From: Lineus longissimus
Lineage: Eukaryota > Nemertea > Pilidiophora > Heteronemertea > Lineidae
Length of the DNA: 64,000 nt
Direction of reading: 5' to 3'
Assembly (NCBI RefSeq): GCF_910592395.1
Contig: NC_088309.1
Span: forward strand, 20,648,599 to 20,712,598
Shown: piece after piece, positions 35,670 to 46,579 of the stretch
How the letters are laid out: each line of letters starts with the position of its first letter
How positions within the stretch are numbered: the first letter of the stretch is position 1
Program-made: the position numbers and the translations under genes
The notes under the pieces: generated by a model
What the model was told of the DNA's origin: nothing
Database searches by the model: none
Seen by the model: the letters and a program-made list of their open reading frames with translations, nothing else

Positions 35670-37420
35670 GTCGTCGTCTGCGGTTTGCGTACGGATCGCG
35701 TTGTAGTGCAGTCCCTTCTCCACAGATCCCGCAGTTTACAATTATTCCGTGCAAATCGCCTCGCCCCATGTTCACATGGTCGATACATGCAGGAGGGCCC
35801 GGGTGAGGGCGTTGATCTCGCTAGTGTACATTGATGACATCGATGCGGTCACCTGTGCAATTTATTTCTACTTATCACAGAATAACATCAGGAACAATCA
35901 GCAGTTGTGGTCAGTTAATTAATGCTCGCTGGTAGAGTGAATAATAACACACGAGTTAGGTAGGATACGGTAACACGGCATGATGTAAATATGTTTTTTA
36001 AATGCGGAGTGCAATTTACAGTATCAGCAGTCAGGAGTTTGTCTGCATAATTTAATGGGCTGATGATAATCTCGAATGCACATGGCCACAAATCAATGCC
36101 ACTCGTGTAAATGTTTACATGCTTTAAACTGCATGCATTGATGAAACAAAATATACAAACGTAGATCGATCTGATCTTAAAAACGTACTCGAAACTCTGG
36201 TATTGTCTTTTCATTGCCTATCTACATAATGAGCGTGCAAGTCGGAGGCATGCTAAACCTAGGCAGGCAATGCAGAGGTAGTGATGGGGCATTGCTAAAT
36301 GTACATTGGTTGCCTTTTTGTTATCTTTAGCAGTTGCCTATACCCCAGGGCTCCGGCAGAAAATTTGTTCGTGCGCATTTCATATTTTTATGCTTATTAT
36401 TTTGTTCGACTCTGCCTGTTCCTCTAGTTACTCCTAATAAAGATGAATGTCAACTTTGTTGTTAAAAATGTAACATTTGCGTCCCCGGGGTGTCCAAGGC
36501 CGCTATGAGTGGGTAATAGCCTTTAACATGTTTACAATGTGACATCAACATCGCCGATCACGGTCATTCCCCACACTATCGAATAGTAGTTTCTATTGCG
36601 ATTTTTTTGGGGTTAGCGGTTTGACTGACATGTCCTCATTCATGATTTTTCCTAGCTACGTCCCATGATTTGTGTCCGCGCATCTTCGCCATGCGCCGAT
36701 GCCAGAGCCAAACGTATCGATCTACGCTGCCAACGTCTGCTGCGTCTAACATTGGAGATAAGACGACGGGAAAAGTATGCCAATTGCACTATCAGCCAGC
36801 TACTTGTGATGCATACGATGAAGGCGAGCAAAGGATTGTTGTATTCTTATTTAAACCTCGTCAATCCGCACCATTAATACAGAGGGGTTTTTTCTCGCAA
36901 CATCTCTTCATGAGAGTGAATAAGATTAGCCACGTCGATCCCTCCGCTGTATTGAAACGGCTGTTGGTTAAACATTCTGCCAGGAGGATCTTGCTGGAAC
37001 TTAACGCGCTTTGCAATAGACTTTTGGTGGATGATTTGTCTCAACTAGGTGAAAGGTCATTTCTGTATATAGCCGATTTATCGGTGTTGTGCGTCGGTAT
37101 CTCACCTCCGAAGAGGCAGAGACTTCAGGATTGTCACACACCGCTGATAAATCGGCATAGTACATGTACATGTATACGTGTATATAGTAAGCATCACTGC
37201 TCAGTCATCCGTGACGCAAAAGTATAGATTTGTCGATATCATGTAAAAATGATATGCAGACGAATGGCAATAGTCATTGCTCAAAACATTAAAATGTGGT
37301 AGTCAGCTTATTTTTAGCTATTTTATCTCGATTTCCATTTGCCAAAATCGGCATGGATCGAGCACGGGCCAGGCGAAAGTTGAAAACCGCTTATCCTCTC
37401 GCATAACGTCATGCCTCAGC
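35670..37420. other. Spacer between Kv gene and the tandem array
   Basis: No gene is supported. An open frame of 185 codons at 36670-37227 (+) has no recognisable domain, signal peptide or splice context. No clear poly(A) signal for the Kv gene stood out close to its stop. Confidence 0.4.
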
Positions 37421-38030
37421 CCTCATCCGCCGACTGATGTACGACATGAAGCGATAGCCCTCGCAGCTATTCGATGTGTCGGCAGCTGTGCGATTCGAAT
37501 GGCCATGGCCATCGTCCGGGATATCAGCCACAATAATCTTCCACATCCGCGTACACAATGTCATGTTTATATCACTAGTCGCCAGTTACAGTCGCCCCTA
37601 AACCACCCGATGCCTACGAAACAAACGGTCCGATGGGACAGCTGATAAATGAACCGCCGTTATAGGGCAATAAACGCTAGTATGGACGAATTGCATGGAG
37701 GAAGGTACCTGCGTACAGTTCCTCGGTTCATTTCGTGGCATTCTCAGTGGCATTACTTGGAATATCATAGATTGCAAGAACAAAATTGCCATTTAGAGTT
37801 TCGACCTCAGATGTGCACTATATGCTCCGAGTCGTCACTGTACGCCAATTCTGGAGCCGTTGCATTGGCAGACGGGGCAATCAGTGGAAACCTTGCATGT
37901 ATACCCATAGTGATATGTGAAATAAACACTGGGAAGTGTCGTTAAAATTGGTTTAAATTTGGCCTTTCAGTATTGTTTCTCCAGCATATATACTAACAAA
38001 CACACTTAATTACAAGCAAGACAAAGTGAT

Positions 38031-38036
38031 TTTATT
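38031..38036 (-). terminator. Poly(A) signal of six-cysteine gene, unit 1
   Basis: AATAAA on the minus strand (TTTATT on plus), about 36 bases after the TAA stop at 38072-38074. Confidence 0.6.
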
Positions 38037-38071
38037 CTACGACCCTCGCATAAAAATTGCGCCGGCTATAT

Positions 38072-38320
38072 TTAACCCTTCCAGTGATCCATGAGAGGTT
38101 TACACTGTTCTTTGTAGAAGGTATTCTCGTATTCACAACATTCTTTGTAGATTGTCTTGTCTTTATTCTTCTGTTCAAATACCTCTCCGCAGCTTATGCA
38201 GTTATCATGGCGCGTTTTGTCCAACTTGCATGCTGCTTCTGTTACGATATATCCAGCATGGATTCTGGAGGTGGACAGCAAGATCACTGCGAGGGAAAGG
38301 ACTTGTAGGAATTGGCTCAT
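38072..38320 (-). CDS. Small secreted six-cysteine protein, unit 1
   Basis: 82 residues in one coding exon. An excellent acceptor (CTCCATTTCAG) ends just above 38327, seven bases before the ATG, so the gene has an intron in its 5' UTR. Its upstream exon was not found. Residues 1-22 form a signal peptide (MSQFLQVLSLAVILL core, likely cut after RIHA). The mature part of about 60 residues has six cysteines spaced C-x9-C-x2-C-x17-CC-x10-C and is highly charged. A poly(A) signal follows. No known family is recognised. The even cysteine number suggests three disulphides, as in many secreted defence, venom or signalling peptides, but the role is unknown. The acceptor phase would also allow reading from an upstream exon, with the hydrophobic stretch then acting as a membrane anchor; I consider that less likely. 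Confidence 0.7.
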   Translation of the reverse strand: MSQFLQVLSLAVILLSTSRIHAGYIVTEAACKLDKTRHDNCISCGEVFEQKNKDKTIYKECCEYENTFYKEQCKPLMDHWKG

Positions 38321-38327
38321 TTTCTTG

Positions 38328-40900
38328 CTGAAATGGAGAAATGACATCAGTCATTCGCCACTTGAAAATTTCTTCTCTCAAATTTGTAGACCTGTACATG
38401 AAGTCGTTTAGAACATACAACCAATTAAGTTTGGCCAATCAACAACAACAAAAAATTGATTGGACGGTTCGTGACCGGAAAACGGCGACAAAATGACATC
38501 GCACACTGCCCTTGTACATTGAAAATACTTTTTGAACAATACATTGATGTCATTGCGCACAGTATGTGTCGCTCCTTAAACTTACAAATACACAGCAAGT
38601 AGCAAGAATGAATAAAGACCATATTCTGAAAAATCAGTTAAATCTTATAATATTAATATTAATTCTTGCGAGACCAATGGACGCCCGGTAAACATAGACC
38701 TTCTACGAGGTGCTTCAGAGAGAAAAGCCAAATATCGCTGACCCATAAATAGATGTATTAGACTATTCTCCTGTGGCACAGTGTAGAAACAATGAATTGA
38801 CGTCCTGCGATATTGCATGAAACTGGTGTTGTTTTGTCCAAAAAGAAGGTGAAATTCTCGAAAGCATCCTTGTATTCCAAACTCGGGCCGCACTCTTTTT
38901 CAAAATAATGACACCAGTATTTTTAGTACCTCTCCAAAATACTGGAACTGGTAAGCGAAATACAAGGCTTACGCCATGTGTATTGCCACCTGAGACTGTA
39001 GTCTATCACAGCCCGTTCGATACGTTCCATCCCTACCTTTTATTGAAGTCCCAGTTTCACCGACGGAGCGTTTCAAAATTGCGCTCTTTCCGAAATGTAT
39101 GTTGACCTCTCAATATCCTCGCTTGTGTATAGGAAGTTGAAGACATGAATTGTACAGTTGAATCAATATTGTAATGAGATCGCTTGAATACACAGTACCA
39201 TCGACTATAATTGACTTGACAAATATGCTGAAGAGTGTGTGAACTTCCCGGCATCTGTATATGAAGTAAACCGCTTGGCTAATCGTGGTCACCATTCGCT
39301 GCGTGGGAATATCACCTGGGTGTTTCTCATTGTCAGTGGTTCTTGAAAAAACCATGTGAACATAATTATGAACTAGGGAAAACCAGCCAATCAATTTTAT
39401 ATAGGCCTACATATTCAATCTTCGTTGTACGTCTCCTCAGTTGTGAAATAATATTTAGTGGTAAAAGAATGTTAAAGAGGTGCTATCTCGATGCAGACAA
39501 AAGAATATAACTAGGGTAAGTAACTACATACATATAGCTTGACGTCAGACGGAATCTTCGATGGCGCTCTGATTTAGATTATTTGTTACTGATAGTACAT
39601 GCTGAATGATGGTGTTATCTCATGGGATGAAATAAAAGTTGAGTACTGTGCGTCAGTCTGGTGTCCTCGAAATTTCCCCAGATTTGCGATTGAGAACCGC
39701 TTCCCGACTCAAGATTTCACATGGCGTTCAAAACTCTCCACCTCATAAGCCTTTCAATACAGGTTTCCTTTAAACAAGATCGCCGTCTCATCGGCTATTC
39801 AGCTGGTAAGTGTTTCAAAAAAGCTAAATGAACGAAGGATCTGCGGAAAATAGCTGATCTCATACACATGTACATGTAATATCATATAATATAATCATCT
39901 TCTTCTTCAGTGAAGATTAAGCTTTACGGTTCCGGGAGTAATCAAAACCATTAACTCCAACGCTCCCCGCATAAAAGGTATTCAGCCGGTGATTTTCCAA
40001 TAGTCACTGTTTCGAAAAAATCTTAGCAAACAGATGAGCAATGGGAAAACCAGCTATTTCCTACATGTATTTACCGTAATATCTGAGGCACGTTTTCCGA
40101 AAAAGAAAGTACATTGTTGAGACAATGCTTTTAAAATTCGTTCTTTATAGTCACCGTGAACATGTTTATATTCAGAACGTGAAACATTGCGTTCTGCAGC
40201 GCTACTGAATGATATCGACAATAACTAGTCAGCCAATTAAGGATACTAGAAATAGGAGTTGTCGCCACATGTACTTCTAGCTATCATCGCTAGTTTCTAC
40301 TATGCCAGTTTGTCCCAGCCCCATGCGTAAGAGAAAGTAGCAACGGTAGCAAGATTTTCCAATAGCTCGCCGGACCGGGACCGTTGCATAGGTTTGGACA
40401 TGACAAGTTGATTTGATCTTAATAAATGACTGACCTCCATGAAAGATAAAGTCAGTTTATAATGCTTCAATAGTCTCAGTCATCTGTTGTGATACATGTA
40501 GGATTACGCTGAGTCAAACACTCCCCCGTTTTCATCTTAAAGAGCATTGCAGTGCCTTTCCGATGTCGTGAGGCAAATCTTGAAATGTTCGAAAAACAAA
40601 CAGCAAATTAGGGATAGACATTTTACTATGATTGCAAAATTCGTCCTCTCTATGTATAGGCCGTGATGCTTACCCCGCTTGGACCATTCTATGAGATTTC
40701 AATGAACCCTCCCAGACATTGGTTCTGCTCGCCGCCATTTTGAAACTGTGCACGCATGCACACTTCATCCGATCCTGAGACGAAAAAAGCAGCACGCTGA
40801 TTGGTCTTGAGACCAAATATCATTTACCTGTTGGCGCAATGAAAAGGTGACCCTGTCGTCCCGTGGCTGCGGAATTCCTCTTCTGGCGTACATGAATGAT
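38328..40900. other. Unit 1 interval between the two minus-strand genes
   Basis: Nearly identical to 43953-46540 in unit 2. No exon is firmly supported. Open frames shared by both units (for example minus 38645-38893) differ mainly by replacement changes and lack splice context. Missing 3' exons of the PAN gene, or the 5' exon of the six-cysteine gene, may lie here. Confidence 0.4.
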
Positions 40901-40945
40901 TTGCATGAATCATGAGTAATTTTTTTAACCGCAAAGTGAATTTAC

Positions 40946-41819
40946 CACTTTTGTACACCCGGAGACCCAAGACTTTGAAATATTTAAAGGCAAAATCTGA
41001 AGAAAAGAAAGTGGAAGATGAACCAATCACCCCGTTGTAGTTTGTCGAGTGGCTTCTACCAGACGACCAGGCCATTTCACTCGGAAACATGCGTAAGGAG
41101 GAGTCGTGTTGTGGACCCTGTTTGCAAGAGGGCTCGCCCACTTTCGTTTGCCTGTCCCTTTTTTGTTTTAATTGGAAAATAACACGTCATGCACTTTCTG
41201 TAAAGGTCTCTAGAACTGCGACCAAATCGGAGGCCTCCATCAGTTAAACGAAAGGCTTTCTAGACATTATCGATTTTCCTCGGGACACATCGTGTAGGGA
41301 TGACCCCGTATTTCGGCGGTCGGCCAACCTACCTTCACATTTAAGTCGATAATATGAGAGTGCAGAATCAGGGAGAAGGCCTTTTTTGGTAGTTGTAACT
41401 TCTGTATATTTGCTCATGTAACAACTATGACTACCGCCATCTTTAGGGCTCTCTTTTTCTGCAGAGTAATCGACACTGAGACAGGAAAACGATGTCTCTT
41501 CTACACACCATCGAAGGCAGGCCTGCTCGTCCAAATACCCAGACCACTTCTCATTGTTTTCGAATAGATAGTAGCCTCCAAACTTAACGAAACTAGCTTG
41601 ATCCCTTTGGCAGATGAAATGTCCTTTAATAAAAAAAGTAACGTGAATTTGTGACTTGTTAGTCCGCATCCATGACACGACACGGTGCTATATTCTGATA
41701 GACTGGCGCGGCATCAATTTCAGCCGTGCACGATACATGACGTATACATTTTTACCTGATTTACCTGCCACGAGTATGATGTATTCTGCGAAAACAAGTA
41801 TGTACCATTCCCTTAACAT
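40946..41819 (-). CDS. Secreted PAN/apple-domain protein, unit 1 (partial gene model)
   Basis: Three exons read on the minus strand. 41765-41819 carries MLREWYILVFAEYIILVA, a signal peptide, ending in a phase-1 donor. 41333-41623 (291 nt, phase 1 on both sides) encodes 97 residues of a PAN/apple module with six cysteines (HFICQRDQ, DEQACLRWC, FSCLSVDY, HSCYM, RLKCEG). 40946-40996 is a candidate 51-nt phase 1-1 exon (FAFKYFKVLGL) with a very strong pyrimidine tract. The symmetric phase-1 PAN exon is a classic shuffled extracellular module; such domains bind proteins or sugars. The start is the ATG at 41819; a TAG lies upstream in frame. Further 3' exons are not identified. A stop right after the PAN donor shows the open frame does not continue past the exon, as expected for an intron. 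Confidence 0.65.
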
Positions 41820-41897
41820 GATGCTATTCCACAATAATACGAGGAGCTTTTAAAAATGTCCAAGTTACGAGCATGAAATAATATCAATATTTCACGG

Positions 41898-42060
41898 ATG
41901 AAGTCGAGCGGACATGCGCGAGATATGCCACTACCTCATCTGACGGATAAAGTCGGTGAGAGAGGGCATGCGCGATATACATGACTCCAAGTTTGCCAGT
42001 GCCTCATCTGACAGATGAAGCCGAGAGCGGGCATGCTCAAGATATAACTGTGACTCGGGC
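41898..42060. repeat. Degenerate tandem repeat at start of the unit spacer
   Basis: Three diverged units of roughly 50-70 bases sharing CTCATCTGACGGATGAAG and GGGCATGCGCGAGATAT. The same array opens the spacer of unit 2 at 62730-62900. Confidence 0.7.
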
Positions 42061-43048
42061 ATCCGGTGTGATGGGCTCCATTATCAACGTCATTGTCGTC
42101 CTACGCCGCCGAAAATGCGTCTTTTGCGTCTATTATTGGACAACATGATGAACATCGTGTTTCGTCTCTAACCTAATACTTTTAACTTTTCTGAATATGA
42201 CAGACAACATTCTGGGGATCAGCTGCGCAGAACAAACAAGAGGATGAGTACACGACGTTCCAATACTGCTGCAGTTCCATTACAGAAGCAGGGACGGTCC
42301 ACCAAACAATGACTGTACAAGTTGTCTCCTCGACTCTTAAATCTCCGTCTTTTGGTGTTTCCATACAGACTATGCCTTTCATTTTCAATTAAAGGCGAAC
42401 TATAGAAAAACGTGGCAAACCGTATTTCGGCATTCCCGAACGATGAGAGGGGAAACACTCAAAAACATTACACGAGCATTTTTAGTATCTGCGTGTTCAC
42501 TCTCTTGCCATCCCGCAAACAATCTTATTTGTGGCAAATAAAGACTTTAAGCTTAATCAATAGCAAGCTACGTAACATACCAAAGCTGGCTTGACGTGAA
42601 TCGACTGAAATGGATATTGGGACAAAAAGGTTGTTGTCAATCTCACCATAACCATCACTATCAGTCTAGCATGTTTTGTTCGAATCTTCCCCCTCTGTAT
42701 GGAAACAGACAATGAAACACAACACCGCTTTATTTCGAGGCCGATTTCACCATCCTTTATTCTACATTTTGAGATATTCTTTTATGTTTTTATAATTCAA
42801 TTGAAGAGAATGCGTTAGTGACTGAATATAACTGTTGAAAAGTATTGTTTGAGTGGCGACCTATGCTGAACCCTGTTTGAACTTTGAATATTTGACTGAA
42901 TAATTTTTGTACATGCCAGTGTTTGAATACGGAATAGGTATCTAAACCCATTTATTTGAGCACTTTGTAGCTAAATGCCTTTTACTTGGCGCACTCTTAA
43001 TTGAGACTTAATTTTATATGTGCATGTATACGTTGTCACATTCGCATT
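42061..43048. other. Remainder of unit 1 spacer
   Basis: Repeated at about 62900-63902. Contains a dispersed motif (GAACGATGAGAGGGG) near 42440 that also occurs at about 26925 and 63290. A minus-strand frame at 42182-42388 is kept in both spacers, with a plausible acceptor (TTGTTCTGCGCAG), but only weak coding support. Confidence 0.4.
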
Positions 43049-43657
43049 CCTCATCCGCCGACTGATGTACGACATGAAGCGATAGCCCTCGCAGCTATAC
43101 GATGTATGGGCAGCTGTGCGATTCGAATGGCCATGGCCATCGTCCGGGATATCAGCCACAATAATCTTCCACATCCGCGTACACAATGTCATGTTTATAT
43201 CACTAGTCGCCAGTTACAGTCGCCCCTAAACCACCCGATGCCTACGAAACAAACGGTCCGATGGGACAGCTGATAAATGAACCGCCGTTATAGGGCAATA
43301 AACGCTAGTATGGACGAATTGCATGGAGGAAGGTACCTGCGTACAGTTCCTCGGTTCATTTCGTGGCATTCTCAGTGGCATTACTTGGAATACCATAGAT
43401 TGCAAGAACAAAATTGCCATTTAGAGTTTCGACCTCAGATGTGCACTATATGCTCCGAGTCGTCACTGTACGCCAATTCTGGAGCCGTTGCATTGGCAGA
43501 CGGGGCAATCAGTGGAAACCTTGCATGTATACCCATAGTGATATGTGAAATAAACACTGGGAAGTGTCGTTAAAATTGGTTTAAATTTGGCCTTTCAGTA
43601 TTGTTTCTCCAGCATATATACTAACAAACACACTTAATTACAAGCAAGACAAAGTGA

Positions 43658-43663
43658 TTTTAT
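43658..43663 (-). terminator. Poly(A) signal of six-cysteine gene, unit 2
   Basis: AATAAA on the minus strand, same relative place as in unit 1. Confidence 0.6.
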
Positions 43664-43696
43664 TCTACGACCCTCGCATAAAAATTGCGGCTATAT

Positions 43697-43945
43697 TTAA
43701 CCCTTCCAGTGATCCATGAGAGGTTTACACTGTTCTTTGTAGAAGGTATTCTCGTATTCACAACATTCTTTGTAGATTGTCTTGTCTTTATTCTTCTGTT
43801 CAAATACCTCCCCGCAGCTTATGCAGTTATCATGGCGCGTTTTGTCCAACTTGCATGCTGCTTCTGTTACGATATATCCAGCATGGATTCTGGAGGTGGA
43901 CAGCAAGATCACTGCGAGGGAAAGGACTTGTAGGAATTGGCTCAT
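43697..43945 (-). CDS. Small secreted six-cysteine protein, unit 2
   Basis: Identical 82-residue protein to the one at 38072-38320; within the coding sequence I see a single, synonymous, base difference (GGA/GGG after the third cysteine codon). The acceptor CTCCATTTCAG, signal peptide, cysteine spacing C-x9-C-x2-C-x17-CC-x10-C and AATAAA are all kept. Preservation fits purifying selection or recent gene conversion. Function unknown. Confidence 0.7.
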   Translation of the reverse strand: MSQFLQVLSLAVILLSTSRIHAGYIVTEAACKLDKTRHDNCISCGEVFEQKNKDKTIYKECCEYENTFYKEQCKPLMDHWKG

Positions 43946-46579
43946 TTTCTTGCTGAAATGGAGAAATGACATCAGTCATTCGCCACTTGAAAATTTCTTC
44001 TCTCAAATTTGTAGACCTGTACATGAAGTCGTTTAGAACATACAACCAATTAAGTTTGGCCAATCAACAACAACAAAAAATTGATTGGACGGTTCGTGAC
44101 CGGAAAACGGCGACGAAATGACATCGCGCACTGCCCTTGTACATTGAAAATACTTTTTGAACAATACATTGATGTCATTGCGCACAGTATGTGTCGCTCC
44201 TTAAACTTACAAATACACAGCAAGTAGCAAGAATTAATAAAGACCATATTCTGAAAAATCAGTTAAATCTTATAATATTAATATTAATTCTTGCGAGACC
44301 AATGGACGCCCGGTAAACATAGACCTTCTACAAGGTGCTTCAGAGAGAAAAGCCAAATATCGCTGATCCATAAGTAGATGTATTAGACTATTCTCCTGGG
44401 GCACAGTGTAGAAAGAATGAATTGACGTCCTGCGATTTTGCATGAAACTGATGTTGTTTTGTCCAAAAAGAAGGTGAAATTCTCGAAAGCATTCTTGTAT
44501 TCCAAACTCGGGCCGCACTCTTTTTCAAAATAATGACACCAGTATTTTTAGTACCTCTCCAAAATACTGGAACTGGTAAGCGAAATACAAGGCTTACGCC
44601 ATGTGTATTGCCACCTAAGACTGTAGTCTATCGCAGCCCGTTCGATAAGTTCCATCCCTACCTTTTATTGAAGTCCCAGTTTCACCGACGGACACGTTTC
44701 GAAATTGCGCTCTTTCCGAAATGTACGTTGACCTCTCAATATCCTCGCTTGTGTATAGGAAGTTGAAGACATGAATTGTACAGTTGAATCAATATTGTAA
44801 TGAGATCGCTTGAATACACAGTACCATCGACTATAATTGACTTGACAAATATGCTGAAGAGTGTCTGAACTTCCCGGCATCTGTATTTGAAGTAAACCGC
44901 TTGGCTAATCGTGGTCACCATTCGCTGCGTGGGAATATCACCTGGGTGTTTCTCATTGTCAGTGGTTCTTGAAAAAACCATGTGAACATAATTATGAACT
45001 ATAGGGAAAACCAGCCAATCAATTTTATATAGGCCTACATATTCAATCTTCGTTGTACGTCTCCTCAGTTGTGAAATAATATTTAGTGGTAAAAGAATGT
45101 TAAAGAGGTGCTATCACGATGCAGACAAAAGAATATAACTAGGGTAAGTAACTATATACATATAGCTTGACGTCAGACGGAATCTTCGATGGCGCTCTGA
45201 TTTAGATTATTTGTTACTGATAGTACATGCTGAATGATGATGTTATCTCATGGGATGAAACAAAAGTTGAGTACTGTGCGTCAGTCTGGTGTCCTCGAAA
45301 TTTCCCCAGATTTACGATTGAGAACCGCTTCCCGACTCAAGATTTCACATGGCCGTTCAAAACTCTCCACCTCATAAGCCTTTCAATACAGGTTTCCTTT
45401 AAACAAGATCGCCGTCCTCATTGGTATTCAGCTGGTAATTTTCTCATTGTCAGTGTTTCAAAAAAGCTTAATGAACGAAGGATCTGAATGCGGAAAATAG
45501 CTGATCTCATACTCATGTGCATGTAATATCATGTAATATAATCATCTTCTTCTTCAGTGAAGATTAAGCTTTACGGTTCCGGGAGTAATCAAAACCATTA
45601 ACTCGAACGCTCCCCGCGTAAAAGGTATTCAGCCGGTGATTTTCCTTCGAAAAAATCTTAGCAAACAGATGAGCAATGGGAAAACCAGCTATTTCCTACG
45701 TGTATTTACCGTAATATCTGAGGCACGTTTTCCGAAAAAGAAAGTACATTGTTGAGACAATGCTTTTAAAATTCGTTCTTTATAGTCACCGTGAACATGT
45801 TTATATTCAGAACGTGAAAACATTGCGTTCTGCAGCGCTACTGAATGATATCGACAATGACTAGTCAGCCAAGGATACTAGAAATAGGAGTTGTCATCAC
45901 ATGTACTTCTAGCTATCATCGCTAGTTTCTACTATGCCAGTTTGTCCCAGCCCCATGCGTAAGAGAAAGTAGCAACGGTAGCAAGATTTTCCAATAGCTC
46001 GCCGGACCGGGACCGTTGCATAGGTTTGGACATGACAAGTTGATTTGATCTTAATAAATGACTGACCTCCATGAAAGATAAAGTCAGTTTATTATGCTTT
46101 AGTAGTCTCAGTCATCTGTTGTGATACATGTAGGATTACGCTGAGTCAAACACTCCCCCGTTTTCATCTTAAAGAGCATTGCAGTGCCTTTCCGATGTCG
46201 TGAGGCAAATCTTGAAATGTTCGAAAAACAAACAGCAAATTAGGGATAGACATTTTACTATGATTGCAAAATTCGTCCTCTCTATGTATAGGCCGTGATG
46301 CTTACCCCGCTTGGACCATTCTATGAGATTTCAATGAACCCTCCCAGACATTGGTTCTGCTCGCCGCCATTTTGAAACTGTGCACGCATGCACACTTCAT
46401 CCGTAATCCTGAGACGAAAAAAGCAGCACGCTGATTGGTCTTGAGACCAAATATCATTTACCTGTTGGCGCAATGAAAAGGTGACCCTGTCGTCCCGTGG
46501 CTGCGGAATTCCTCTTCTGGCGTACATGAATGATTTGCATGAATCATGAGTAATTTTTTTAACCGCAAAGTGAATTTAC

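Larger units (their letters stand above)
37421..43048. repeat. Tandem array unit 1 (about 5.6 kb)
   Basis: This 5,628-bp block is followed head to tail by unit 2 (43049-63902), and unit 3 starts at 63903. The unit start is recognised by CCTCATCCGCCG at 37421, 43049 and 63903. The sequence left of 37421 does not match the end of a unit, so this is the first unit. Each unit has two parts: a gene-bearing part (37421-41897 here) and a 1.15-kb spacer (41898-43048 here). It carries on the minus strand a PAN-domain gene and a six-cysteine secreted protein gene. Confidence 0.9.

Noticed and set aside
36670-37227. 185-codon open frame on the plus strand
   Set aside because: No domain, signal peptide or splice context, and unrelated to the array genes. 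The length alone is not enough.
38072-38320. Insulin-like peptide, because of SCGEVF and ECCEY
   Set aside because: The A-chain pattern CC-x3-C-x8-C is absent (here CC-x10-C), and the B-chain spacing does not fit.
38645-38893. 82-codon minus-strand frame kept in both units (also 44270-44518)
   Set aside because: About seven replacement and no clear synonymous differences between units, no signal peptide, no splice signals. It behaves like non-coding sequence.
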